From assembly GCA_963729275.1 (NCBI GenBank), contig CAVSNH010000007.1, forward strand, positions 1 to 64,000: DNA of 64,000 nt, in the 5' to 3' direction. The stretch comes from CAVSNH01 sp963729275. Lineage in GTDB: Bacteria > Actinomycetota > Acidimicrobiia > Acidimicrobiales > RAAP-2. Both the position numbers and the translations under genes were made by a program. Shown here in pieces: positions 56,122 to 64,000 of the stretch (position 1 is the stretch's first letter; the number at the start of each line of letters is the position of its first letter). Under the pieces are notes generated by a model. The model was not told where the DNA came from. It made no database searches and saw only the letters and a program-made list of their open reading frames with translations.

Positions 56122-58329
56122 TCAGTGGGTTGCTCCGTTGATGAAGGTGTCGATGTTCGCACCAGGACCGAGGTCGATCACCGCCGTCGCCGGCAGCGGA
56201 CCCGGCGTCGTCGGTGGCGGTGGCACCACCGAGCCCAAGCCCGAGTAGTTGAACGAGTACAGATCCACACCGACGAGTCCGGTCGGGTACTCGGCCGTGA
56301 CCGTCACCTGCACGGGCGTTCCGTTGCTGTTGATCACCGGGATCCCGGACAGCGACGGAATGGGGTTCGAGCAGCTCGTTCCCGTATCCGGCACCGTCAG
56401 GGGGACCGTTCCGCTTTCGGGGGTCCCGTTCAACGTGTAGCTCCAGTTGTACGTGAACGAATCACCTTCCAGATTTGCATCCGTCGAGCTCTGCCCGGTG
56501 CAGATCTTGAAGTAACCGTCAAGTGTGCTGTTGGTGTAGCCCACGTTGGTCTCATCACCCACGCCTCCGTAAGGAACGAAGACGGTGGAACTGGTGCTAC
56601 CCGGTCCATCCCAGGACACCAACTGGTTGGTCTCAATCGGTGTGTAGCCGACGGCCGTGACGCTGCTGACGTAGTAGTCCGGGTTGGTCTCGGTCTCGTT
56701 GATGGTGGCATCCCCTGCCGGCACCTGGATGGCGCTCGAGCATCCGTTGACCGCGATGGGGTTGATGGCCACACCGTTGACCGAGAACGGGAAGCTACCG
56801 GACACCGAGGGGTCACCTGCGTACTTGCAGATTTCGACCCAGCCGAGGGCATCGTTCGTGAAGTTCGCCCCATTGATGTTGGTCGGGCTGACCGTCACCG
56901 AGGCGGACGTCGTGCCGTTCACCGTTCCCGCACTCGACGGGATCACCCCGATCTGGCTCACCGCCACGTTGGGCACCGACTGCTCGGTGATGGTGGCCGT
57001 CGAGCCGGCGGGAAGCGACGTGTAGTCAATGGAACAGGGGGTCTCTCCCGCTTGGGCCACGACTGAGACGGTGCCCGTATAGCCGGGAACCGCGTTGTCG
57101 GTGATGTTGAAGTTGAACGTCTCACCGGAGAGCCCGGTCGGGTACGCCTCAGAGGAGACACCCGACGCCAAGGACTTGCAGACCTTCACGTAGCCCTGGA
57201 GGGTGTCGTTCTCGAAGAAGGCGGTTGTTGGCTGCCCGCCGACCACTTTGAAGACTGCAGTGTTGGGCGGCACCGTGCTCACGAGGTCGCTGGCAGGAAC
57301 GGCCCAGATGTCGTCCGTGTAGTACGGGGAAGGCACGGTCTCGGTCACTGTGTACTGACCAGGCGCCAGCCCCGTGCTGGGCAGGACTTCGTTGCACTGA
57401 CCGCTGATCACGTTCTCAGTGTCGATCAGCCTGCCGCCAGAATTGTAGATCTGGAAAGCCCATGGCCCCGACGGGACGTATTGGTCACTGATGACCTCGC
57501 AAACCTCGAGGTTGCCGGTCACGGGGGGGAGGTTGTACCCGTTGTCGAAGGAGACCTCGGTCACCCCGCCGGTCAGCGTCACGTTCGTCGCGGTCGCTGT
57601 CGGGCCGGCCACTGGGGCCGTGTTGGTGCCGTTGCTGGTGGTGACGCTGTCCACTTGGACGCCCGCCGTATTCTGCTCGGCAACTGAGACAGAGCTGCCG
57701 ACCTGGTAGCTCCCGACGTCCCAGCAGCTGCTATAGGGATTGCCCGGCGCAGCAGCCGGAATCGAGGACGGGCCCTGGAGGTTTCCACCCTGGCTGGCCG
57801 TAAAGGTGAAGTACGTACCGGTCAGCCCGGCAGAGCTGGCGTCGGCCACCTTGCAGACCTTCAACTCGCCATAGGCAGGATCGTTCGTGAACTGCGTCTC
57901 GACCGATGCATTCGTGCCCGAGGACGCGACCCTCACCTTGACGGATCCACCTGCGCCACCCGGGTTGATGTTCGTCTTCTTCTGCTGGGTCCCGGGGAGC
58001 ACGGCGATGTTGGTGAGGACGGTTTGTCCGGTCGGATCAGCCAACTCAGTCACCGTGTGGTCTTTCCCGCCCGTCACATTGGTGCTCACGCATGCACCGT
58101 TTGCAACCACACCGAAGGGGGCTCCGCCGTCGATCCTGAATTGGAACGTTCCCGAGACTGGGCCGACCTTACAAATTTCGATGTGGGGCACAGCCTGCGC
58201 TCCCGCCGCCAACTGGGTCACCGCCGCCGTTGCCGCCGTCGCTCCACCGAAGAGTGCGACCGCCGCAACCACAGCCAGCACCGAGTGCCGACCCCTTCTC
58301 GCGGCACGGTGCCGCTCTCTCACACCCAT
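56122..58329 (-). CDS. CnaB-like repeat surface protein, intact paralog
   Basis: 735 residues from the ATG at 58329, with GGAGGAG about seven bases upstream. It has a signal peptide (HSVLAVVAAVALFGGATAATA). Six or seven diverged domains of about 90-110 residues follow. Their starts include IEICKVG, LKVCKVAD, LEVCEV, VKVCKSLASG, VEICKYAGDP and FKICTGQ. Each is followed by a 'C' in a G-x-C-x(8)-G context, by a Glu in (V/I)(T/N/A)E and by an Asn in a closing F-x-N or Y-x-N strand. This suggests CnaB folds with possible isopeptide bonds and disulfides; LEVCEV has Glu in place of Lys. The C-terminal domain ends TFINGATH, like its neighbour. There is no sortase signal. Confidence 0.82.
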   Translation of the reverse strand: MGVRERHRAARRGRHSVLAVVAAVALFGGATAATAAVTQLAAGAQAVPHIEICKVGPVSGTFQFRIDGGAPFGVVANGACVSTNVTGGKDHTVTELADPTGQTVLTNIAVLPGTQQKKTNINPGGAGGSVKVRVASSGTNASVETQFTNDPAYGELKVCKVADASSAGLTGTYFTFTASQGGNLQGPSSIPAAAPGNPYSSCWDVGSYQVGSSVSVAEQNTAGVQVDSVTTSNGTNTAPVAGPTATATNVTLTGGVTEVSFDNGYNLPPVTGNLEVCEVISDQYVPSGPWAFQIYNSGGRLIDTENVISGQCNEVLPSTGLAPGQYTVTETVPSPYYTDDIWAVPASDLVSTVPPNTAVFKVVGGQPTTAFFENDTLQGYVKVCKSLASGVSSEAYPTGLSGETFNFNITDNAVPGYTGTVSVVAQAGETPCSIDYTSLPAGSTATITEQSVPNVAVSQIGVIPSSAGTVNGTTSASVTVSPTNINGANFTNDALGWVEICKYAGDPSVSGSFPFSVNGVAINPIAVNGCSSAIQVPAGDATINETETNPDYYVSSVTAVGYTPIETNQLVSWDGPGSTSSTVFVPYGGVGDETNVGYTNSTLDGYFKICTGQSSTDANLEGDSFTYNWSYTLNGTPESGTVPLTVPDTGTSCSNPIPSLSGIPVINSNGTPVQVTVTAEYPTGLVGVDLYSFNYSGLGSVVPPPPTTPGPLPATAVIDLGPGANIDTFINGATH

Positions 58330-58405
58330 GTTTGTCTCCTCCGTCGATGAACCGAGGTGTCAGACGACACTCCAGGGTTCATGCTGACCGGGCGCGCCCT
58401 GCCTG

Positions 58406-58423
58406 GTCATCGGGCGATTCGAA
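58406..58423 (-). promoter_or_regulatory. Upstream motif shared by the CnaB-like paralogs (copy 2)
   Basis: The minus strand reads TTCGAATCGCCCGATGAC, 77 bases upstream of the ATG at 58329. It lies in the region divergent from the PAS/PucR-type regulator gene, so that regulator is an obvious candidate to bind it (inference). Confidence 0.5.
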
Positions 58424-58664
58424 CGAAGATCCCGGCATCCGTTGTTCGAGATGCACCCAGTGAATAGGGGTGTTCGGGAAAACGTCGCCGAGAGCGACCC
58501 CAGCGATGCGCAGCGTGGTCAACGCGATCTCGCTGGACAAACGCCCAACAAGGCGGTATCAACGGGGCGGGGCAGTCGGATCGAAGCTCGGGTGCAACCG
58601 GTGTCGGCGAGTAGGGCGTGCCGTTTTCGCCTCCGGTCTTCGTTGGAGAGAAGGCGGTTCGGCG

Positions 58665-60335
58665 GTGACGTCCACAAGAACGGTCAGAAGTTCGACCTAC
58701 CCTGCTGATTTCCTGGCCACGATGGGCGAGGGGCCTGCATCGGATTCCCTGGCGGATTCCGTGTTGGACCGCTCCGCCATCGACAGTGTCTTCCATAGCG
58801 GGGAGGCACCCCTCGCCATCGCGGACTTGTCCGGAACGATCATCGTCGCCAACGCAGCGGCGAGCCAGATCCTCGGCACCTTCTCCCCCGAGGATCTCGT
58901 GGGTCGCAAACTCACGGACCTTTTCATCGACGACCGGAACGTGATCGGGGAGACCCTCGAACGGTTCGACCACCTGCCGAGCATCGACCCCGTCCGCCAC
59001 GCCACCGGGACAGCCACGCTCGACGGTCAAGCTCTCTATCTCCACTTGACCTTGAGCGTGGTCCCCTGCTCGTACCCGACCCTCATCTTGATCGCCATGG
59101 AAGATCCCACACCTTGTTCGTATGCCGATTGTGCAGCGGTTGCCGTGAGCTGCCACCGGGCCGTACAGGCCACGAACGAGCTCCAGAGACAGCTGCTGGC
59201 GCGAGGGGAACGCCTAGACGGCATGGTCGACCTCCTGCACGAGCAGATAGGGCGCCCGGTGCTGGTTTTCGACGCCTCTCGGCAATTGCTGGCCGAGTCG
59301 GGAGTGGCGATGGGCGACCGGATCGCCGTCCGGCGGGCCCAGGCAGGAGTCGACAACAGCCCTCACGGACTGGCCACTCGGGGAACGGGCTACTGGAGCG
59401 CAGCCATCGTCCCGAACGGGCACGTCCTCGGTTGGCTTTGCGCCCTGGACCAGCCCGGCGGTTTCGACGAGCACACGGGCACGGTGCTCGAGCAAGCCGT
59501 GTCGATCTTCACCTTGGGACTCATGCGGATGGAGCGGGCGGCCGAAGTCGAGGCGTCGTCGCTGCGCGAGCTCGCCGACGAGTTGATCGGGGATCCGACC
59601 TCGGACCGGGCCATCACACTCGCCCGCGCCCTCACCTACGACCTCGCCCGCCCGCATCGGGTCCTCGCCGTCAAAGCTGCCGAGGAAGGGAGCGAGCGGA
59701 TCGCCCTCACCGAGACTGCACTGCGCTCCCTCGGAGTCCGTGCCCCCCTCGTGGCCGCCCAGCGCCATCGCCTGTTCGTGGTCCTCCCTCCGGTGGACTC
59801 CCCGTCAGGCGACGTCGACGGGTTCCTGGTCCAGCTCTCGACGGCGCTCGAGATCGCCTTGGGCCCCCAGTTGAGAATGGGTGTCGGTCGAGCGTGCGAG
59901 GTGACGGCCCTCACCGCCTCGCTCGAAGAGGCCCTTTTCTCGCTCGAGCTGGGGGCCGCCCTGAGCGCCAAGAGGAACGTGACGACCTTCGAGCAGCTCG
60001 GGCTCTGGCAGCTTCTGGTCGGTGTGCGTGAGCCGGTCAGACTCCGGGACCTCGTCGAAGAGTGGATCGGGGACCTCATCCGCAAAGACGCGGTTCAGCG
60101 GAGCGAGCTCGTGAAGACGTTGACCATCTACCTCAACGAATCGTGCGCGACGGAATCCTCGGCGGCGGTGTTGTTCATTCACCGCAATACGCTCCGCTAC
60201 CGCCTCGGCAAGATCGAGCAGATCACCGGTCGCGACCTGAGCGATTCCGATCAGCGCTTCAACCTCGAGATCGCCTGTCGCGCCTGGGAGGTGCTCACCA
60301 CGCTCGACGACATCAGGGCCGACGTCGACCACTGA
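58665..60335 (+). CDS. PAS-domain transcriptional regulator with PucR-type C-terminal helix-turn-helix
   Basis: 556 residues from the GTG at 58665; an ATG at 58722 is an alternative, and the frame is open further upstream. A PAS domain (about 25-135; LAIADLSGTIIVANAAASQILG) should sense a ligand or redox state. It contains a Cys-containing end (PCSYADC). A GAF-like region (about 170-290) and a CdaR/PucR middle domain follow. The PucR C-terminal helix-turn-helix (about 475-540) reads LVKTLTIYLNESCATESSAA and FIHRNTLRYRLGKIEQITGR. It lies between the CnaB-like gene (divergent) and fabD (downstream). In Streptomyces a regulator gene (fasR) also lies just upstream of fabD. Either neighbour could be its target. 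Confidence 0.8.
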   Translation: MTSTRTVRSSTYPADFLATMGEGPASDSLADSVLDRSAIDSVFHSGEAPLAIADLSGTIIVANAAASQILGTFSPEDLVGRKLTDLFIDDRNVIGETLERFDHLPSIDPVRHATGTATLDGQALYLHLTLSVVPCSYPTLILIAMEDPTPCSYADCAAVAVSCHRAVQATNELQRQLLARGERLDGMVDLLHEQIGRPVLVFDASRQLLAESGVAMGDRIAVRRAQAGVDNSPHGLATRGTGYWSAAIVPNGHVLGWLCALDQPGGFDEHTGTVLEQAVSIFTLGLMRMERAAEVEASSLRELADELIGDPTSDRAITLARALTYDLARPHRVLAVKAAEEGSERIALTETALRSLGVRAPLVAAQRHRLFVVLPPVDSPSGDVDGFLVQLSTALEIALGPQLRMGVGRACEVTALTASLEEALFSLELGAALSAKRNVTTFEQLGLWQLLVGVREPVRLRDLVEEWIGDLIRKDAVQRSELVKTLTIYLNESCATESSAAVLFIHRNTLRYRLGKIEQITGRDLSDSDQRFNLEIACRAWEVLTTLDDIRADVDH

Positions 60336-60598
60336 GCCCCTCATCGGTCGGACCTCCTCCTCGGCGCCTGCCGCCCGGGAACGCTGAAGGGCGCCGGGTG
60401 GGCCACCGTTCGGCCCGCCGCTGACCCTGACTGCCAGGCCCGCCGTCCCCGAGGCCCGATCCGAGGGCGTCGAGACACCCCCTTTGAACGACCCCCGTGT
60501 CACACTGGTTCCGCCGAGAGCGACCGGACGACGCTGCCGCGGGGCACGGTCGTGGGCGGCGTCGAGCGTCGTCGGGCCACGTCGAGAGGAGCGCTTGG

Positions 60599-61849
60599 GT
60601 GCTGGCCTTCACCTTCCCCGGACAGGGGTCGCAACGGTCGGGCATGGGCCGGCCCTGGGTCGACCACCCCTCCTGGGAGGTGGCCGGCGAGGCCTCCGAG
60701 ATCGTCGAGCGAGATCTCGCCGCCTTGCTCCTCGACGCGGAAATGGAGGAGCTGACCGCCACCGGCAACGCCCAGCTGGCCACTTGCGTCATGAGCCTGG
60801 TGATCCTCGACGCCGTCGAGCGCCTCGGCCTCTTCCCTGCCGCCTGTGCCGGTCACAGCCTCGGTGAGTACACCGCCCTCATGGCATCGGGCGCCCTCTC
60901 GTTGGCCGACGGGACCCGCCTCGTGACCGAACGAGGTCGGGCCATGCAGATTGCCGGCGACGAGCGTCCGGGCACGATGGCCGCGCTGCTCGGCATCGGA
61001 GACGACGACGCCGAGGCCGCCTGCCAGCGGGCCGAGGACGAGGTGTGGGTGGCCAACTACAACGCCCCCGGCCAGGTCGTCATCGGCGGCACCGCCACCG
61101 GGGTGGCCACCGCCTGCGACCGGGCCAAAGAGCTCGGTGCGAAGCGGATCCTGCCCATCCCCGTGTCCGGTGCCTTCCACACCCAGCTCATGCTCCCGGC
61201 CCGACCACTGTTGCGGAAGATGCTCGACAACGTCGACTTCCACTCCCCCGAAGTCCCGGTGGTGGCCAATGTGGATGCTCGGGTCCACACCGATCCCGGC
61301 GAGTGGCCCGGCCTGCTCTCGGCCCAGCTGTGCAGCCCGGTGCGATGGCGACAGTCGCTCGAGACCCTCGGTGGACGGGGCGTGACCACCGTGGTCGAGC
61401 TTGGGCCGGGCGGCGTGCTCACCGGGCTCGTCCGGCGGACAGTGCCCGACGTCCGGGGTGTGGCCGTGGCCGTGCCCGATGACCTCGACAAGCTCATGGA
61501 TGCGGTGGGCGGGCTCGACGAAGTGACAGCGACGGCGTCCCATCAAGGCGAGCACCTCTACACGTCCGAGCGGGTCATCGTGAGCCCGGCTCCGGGCGTC
61601 TTCGAGCCCGATCAGGGCCTCGTCGCTCTCGAGCGCAATGCGTTGGCCGAGGCGGCCGCGCCGGACAGTGGCCAGGACGGCGAACCCGGGTCGCCACTGG
61701 CCGTCGGTGACCGGGTTGGCACGGTGGGGCCCAACGACGTCCGGACCCCGTTCGACGGCATCCTCGTGCGGTGGCTCGCCGTCCGCGGCGAGCGGGTGGT
61801 CGAAGGCCAGCCGGTGGCCTGGATCCGCACCCTCGGCACTCCGACGTGA
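60599..61849 (+). CDS. fabD: Malonyl-CoA:ACP transacylase fused to a biotinyl/lipoyl-like domain
   Basis: 416 residues from the GTG at 60599 (GAGAGGAG nine bases upstream); FabD proteins are usually about 310. Residues 1-300 are a complete transacylase: FPGQGSQ at the start, catalytic Ser87 in AGHSLGEY and His194 in SGAFHT. It moves malonyl groups from CoA to ACP to feed fatty-acid elongation. Residues about 325-412 look like a barrel-sandwich domain: VIVSPAPGVFEP, then VRTPFDGILVRWLAVRGERV and VEGQPVAWI. The biotin/lipoate lysine motif (MKM or similar) is replaced by GTVGPNDVR, so it cannot be modified in the usual way. Confidence 0.9.
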   Translation: MLAFTFPGQGSQRSGMGRPWVDHPSWEVAGEASEIVERDLAALLLDAEMEELTATGNAQLATCVMSLVILDAVERLGLFPAACAGHSLGEYTALMASGALSLADGTRLVTERGRAMQIAGDERPGTMAALLGIGDDDAEAACQRAEDEVWVANYNAPGQVVIGGTATGVATACDRAKELGAKRILPIPVSGAFHTQLMLPARPLLRKMLDNVDFHSPEVPVVANVDARVHTDPGEWPGLLSAQLCSPVRWRQSLETLGGRGVTTVVELGPGGVLTGLVRRTVPDVRGVAVAVPDDLDKLMDAVGGLDEVTATASHQGEHLYTSERVIVSPAPGVFEPDQGLVALERNALAEAAAPDSGQDGEPGSPLAVGDRVGTVGPNDVRTPFDGILVRWLAVRGERVVEGQPVAWIRTLGTPT

Positions 61850-62601
61850 GCCTGGAGGAGACACCGCCCGATGGGCGGGTGGTCCTCGTGACCGGAGGTT
61901 CGAGAGGCATCGGCCTGGCCTGCGCACGATGGTTCCTGGCCCACGGCGACCGGGTCGCCGTCACCTCCCGCTTCGGGGGGGTCGACATCGGTCCCATCGA
62001 CGACGCCTCGACGGGGCGGTTCCTCTCACTGGCCTGCGACGTGACCGAGCCCGACGCCGTCGAGGCCGCATTCACGACCATCGAGGATGCCTGGGGGCCG
62101 GTCGAAGTTCTCGTTGCCAACGCCGGCATCACGCGGGACACCCTCGTCCTCCGGATGAGCGAGGAGGCCTGGACGGAGGTCATCGACACCAACCTCACCG
62201 CCGCTTATCGAGTGGCCAAACGAGCCTTGGGCAAGATGGTGCGCCTCCACCGGGGCCGCATCGTCATGGTCTCCTCGGTGGGCGCCTTCCTGGGTGCCGC
62301 GGGCCAGGCCAACTACGCCGCCTCCAAGGCCGGCCTGGTGGGCCTAGCCCGGGCCCTGGCCCGGGAGGTGGCCAGCCGGTCCATCACGGTGAACGTCATC
62401 GCGCCCGGCCTGGTCGAAACGAATATGCTCGCGGCGCTCGGAGAGGCGCACATCGAGTCCTACCTGGCACAGGTTCCACTGGGCCGGCTCGGGCAGCCCG
62501 AGGAGATCGCCGGCGTGGTCGGGTTCCTGGCCTCGGCCGACGCCGGGTACGTGACCGGCGCCGTCCTCCCGGTCGATGGTGGCCTGTCGATGGGCATGTG
62601 A
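61846..62601 (+). CDS. fabG: 3-oxoacyl-[ACP] reductase
   Basis: 251 residues from the GTG at 61846, overlapping the fabD stop (GTGA). It is a short-chain dehydrogenase: cofactor loop TGGSRGIG (16-23), NAG at 92-94, and the catalytic Asn116, Ser144, Tyr157 and Lys161 (YAASK). Arg in SRF after strand 2 favours NADPH. It reduces beta-ketoacyl-ACP. The C-terminus GAVLPVDGGLSMGM is typical of FabG. It occupies the place held by fabH in the Streptomyces fabD-fabH-acpP-fabF operon. Confidence 0.92.
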   Translation: MSLEETPPDGRVVLVTGGSRGIGLACARWFLAHGDRVAVTSRFGGVDIGPIDDASTGRFLSLACDVTEPDAVEAAFTTIEDAWGPVEVLVANAGITRDTLVLRMSEEAWTEVIDTNLTAAYRVAKRALGKMVRLHRGRIVMVSSVGAFLGAAGQANYAASKAGLVGLARALAREVASRSITVNVIAPGLVETNMLAALGEAHIESYLAQVPLGRLGQPEEIAGVVGFLASADAGYVTGAVLPVDGGLSMGM

Positions 62602-62657
62602 CCGGGCACCGCTGTCGTCGCATCGACCGTGCCCCAACCCGACAAAGGAGAAGCTGA

Positions 62658-62897
62658 GTGACCAACGAGGAAGCGTTCGAGAAGTTCCGTGAGTGTGCGG
62701 TCGAGGTCCTGCAGTGCCCCGCCGACAAGATCACCCGGGACGCCCGGTTCGCCGACGACCTCGACGCCGACAGCCTCGACCTCGTCGAGTTGGTCATGGC
62801 CCTCGAGGAGACCTTCGAGATCACGGTGGACGAGACCGAGCTGGAGGGGATCGAGACGGTGGGACAGGCCTTCGACCTCGTCGCGGCCAAGATCTGA
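62658..62897 (+). CDS. acpP: Acyl carrier protein
   Basis: 79 residues, GTG start with AAAGGAG eight bases upstream. The phosphopantetheine site is Ser39 in LDADSLDLVELVM. The acidic helix II (MALEETFEI) is typical of type II fatty-acid ACPs. Between fabG and fabF, it carries the growing acyl chain. Confidence 0.96.
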   Translation: MTNEEAFEKFRECAVEVLQCPADKITRDARFADDLDADSLDLVELVMALEETFEITVDETELEGIETVGQAFDLVAAKI

Positions 62898-64000
62898 TGC
62901 TGCTCGGCCTGGGCCCGGGTGGCCCGGTGGCCGGCCGGCGGGTGGCCGTCACCGGCATCGGCGCCATCTCGTGCTGCGGGGTGGGGACCGAGGCGCTCTG
63001 GGCCGGCCTCAACGGTCCTCCACCCCGCGGTGAACGCCGAGTGACCGACTTCGACCCGTCCCCCTGGTTCGGGCCGAAGGAGGTGCGCACGCTCGACCGG
63101 TTCGCCCAGTTCAGCGTGGCCGTGGCGGTCATGGCCATGGAGGACGCGGGAGAGCCCGACTCCGACCCGGGGCGCTCCGGGGTGGTCATGGGCACAGGGG
63201 TTGGGGGCCTCGAGAGCCTCGAGTCACAGATCCTCCTCTTCGGAGAGAAAGGCCCGCGACGCGTCTCACCCCGGCTGGTGCCCATGATGATGGCCAATGC
63301 CGGCGCGGCCAACGTGTCCATCCGCATGGGCTGGCACGGCCCTTCCGAGACCGTCACCACCGCGTGCGCCGCCGGCGCCCACAGCATCGCTCACGCCGGC
63401 CGCCTGATCGCCTCCGGTCGGTGCGATGTGGCCATCGGCGGGGCGGCGGAAGCCAGCATGACCGGGGTCGGGATCGCCGCCTTCGCCAACATGACCGCCC
63501 TGTCGACCTCGGGCGAATCCCGGCCTTTCGACATCCGCCGCGACGGCTTCGTGATCACCGAGGGCGCAGGCGCCCTGGTGCTCGAGTCATGGGACCACGC
63601 CACCGCCCGCGGGGCCCGCATCTATGGGGAACTGGCCGGTGCGGCCAGCACCGCCGACGCCTACCACATCACGGCTCCTATCCCCGGGGGCTCGGGGGCC
63701 GCCGCCTGCATGACGCTGGCCATGGAGGATGCCGGTATCGGGACCGCCGACATCGGGCAGATCAACGCCCACGGCACGTCCACACCGTTGAACGACAAGG
63801 CCGAAGCCGACGCCATCGTCAAGGTCTTCGGGGCCAGCCCGCCGCCGGTCACCTCGACCAAGGGCGTCACCGGGCATGGTCTCGGGGCGAGCGGGGCCAT
63901 CGAAGCCGTGGCCTGTGTCCTCAGCCTCTCTCACGGCCAGATCCCTCCGACCGCCGGCTACGAGGAGCCCGACCCCGACATCTCCCTCGACGTCGTGGCG
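62897..64000 (+). CDS. fabF: 3-oxoacyl-[ACP] synthase II (KAS II), cut by the window end
   Basis: 368 codons are present with no stop; the usual length is about 410. The ATG shares one base with the acpP stop (TGATG). The catalytic Cys157 is in TACAAGAHSI, His292 in NAHGTSTPLND, and Lys322/His327 in TKGVTGHGLGASG (the usual form has TKS and GHTLGAAG). It elongates acyl-ACP with malonyl-ACP by decarboxylative condensation. Confidence 0.94.
   Translation, partial: MLLGLGPGGPVAGRRVAVTGIGAISCCGVGTEALWAGLNGPPPRGERRVTDFDPSPWFGPKEVRTLDRFAQFSVAVAVMAMEDAGEPDSDPGRSGVVMGTGVGGLESLESQILLFGEKGPRRVSPRLVPMMMANAGAANVSIRMGWHGPSETVTTACAAGAHSIAHAGRLIASGRCDVAIGGAAEASMTGVGIAAFANMTALSTSGESRPFDIRRDGFVITEGAGALVLESWDHATARGARIYGELAGAASTADAYHITAPIPGGSGAAACMTLAMEDAGIGTADIGQINAHGTSTPLNDKAEADAIVKVFGASPPPVTSTKGVTGHGLGASGAIEAVACVLSLSHGQIPPTAGYEEPDPDISLDVVA

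Overview
The window is high-GC, densely coding DNA from an actinobacterium. GTG starts are frequent and many gene ends overlap by four bases (GTGA or ATGA). The best guess is class Acidimicrobiia. This rests on the actinobacterial order pdtaR-polA-rpsA ... coaE-uvrB-uvrA, on an AftD-type arabinofuranosyltransferase, and on C-terminal repeats of the 'GYWLVAADGGVFSFGDA' type, which are common in exported proteins of that class. The class assignment is an inference; no 16S gene is present.

Layout. 1-64: truncated tRNA-Leu(GAG). 192-9187 (minus): a housekeeping run uvrC-rapZ-glmR-gap-pgk-tpiA-secG, closed by a membrane-anchored substrate-binding-like protein; whiA, usually found between glmR and gap, is absent. 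9270-12107 (plus): a DHA2-type MFS exporter and nadA. 12148-18890 (minus): uvrA, uvrB, coaE and a methyltransferase. 18980-30200: an envelope-glycan block with an AftD-like enzyme (plus) facing a flippase, a FAD oxidoreductase, a PIG-V-like mannosyltransferase and a GT39-like enzyme (minus). 30412-36332 (plus): an oligopeptide ABC system whose binding-protein gene carries a frameshift. 36360-42130 (minus): rpsA, polA, the ANTAR regulator pdtaR and a small coiled-coil protein. 42385-46197: a helix-turn-helix protein, tRNA-Leu(CAA), two methyltransferases and a GDT1-family cation transporter.

46194-58329 is a looser accessory region in which every recognised gene encodes an exported protein. 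It holds a glycoside-hydrolase-like protein, a PASTA-like lipoprotein, a 1159-residue beta-propeller/Ig/42-residue-repeat protein, and two paralogous proteins built of CnaB-like repeats. The repeats have a conserved Lys-Glu-Asn pattern and paired cysteines. One paralog is split by a one-base deletion. The paralogs share a C-terminal motif and an upstream DNA motif, and the propeller gene has a clear promoter overlapped by a 24-bp palindrome. This is the part most likely to hold something undescribed: a set of repeat-built surface proteins.

58665-64000 (plus): a PAS/PucR-type regulator followed by fabD-fabG-acpP-fabF (the last cut by the window edge). FabD carries an unexpected C-terminal biotinyl/lipoyl-like domain with no attachment lysine.
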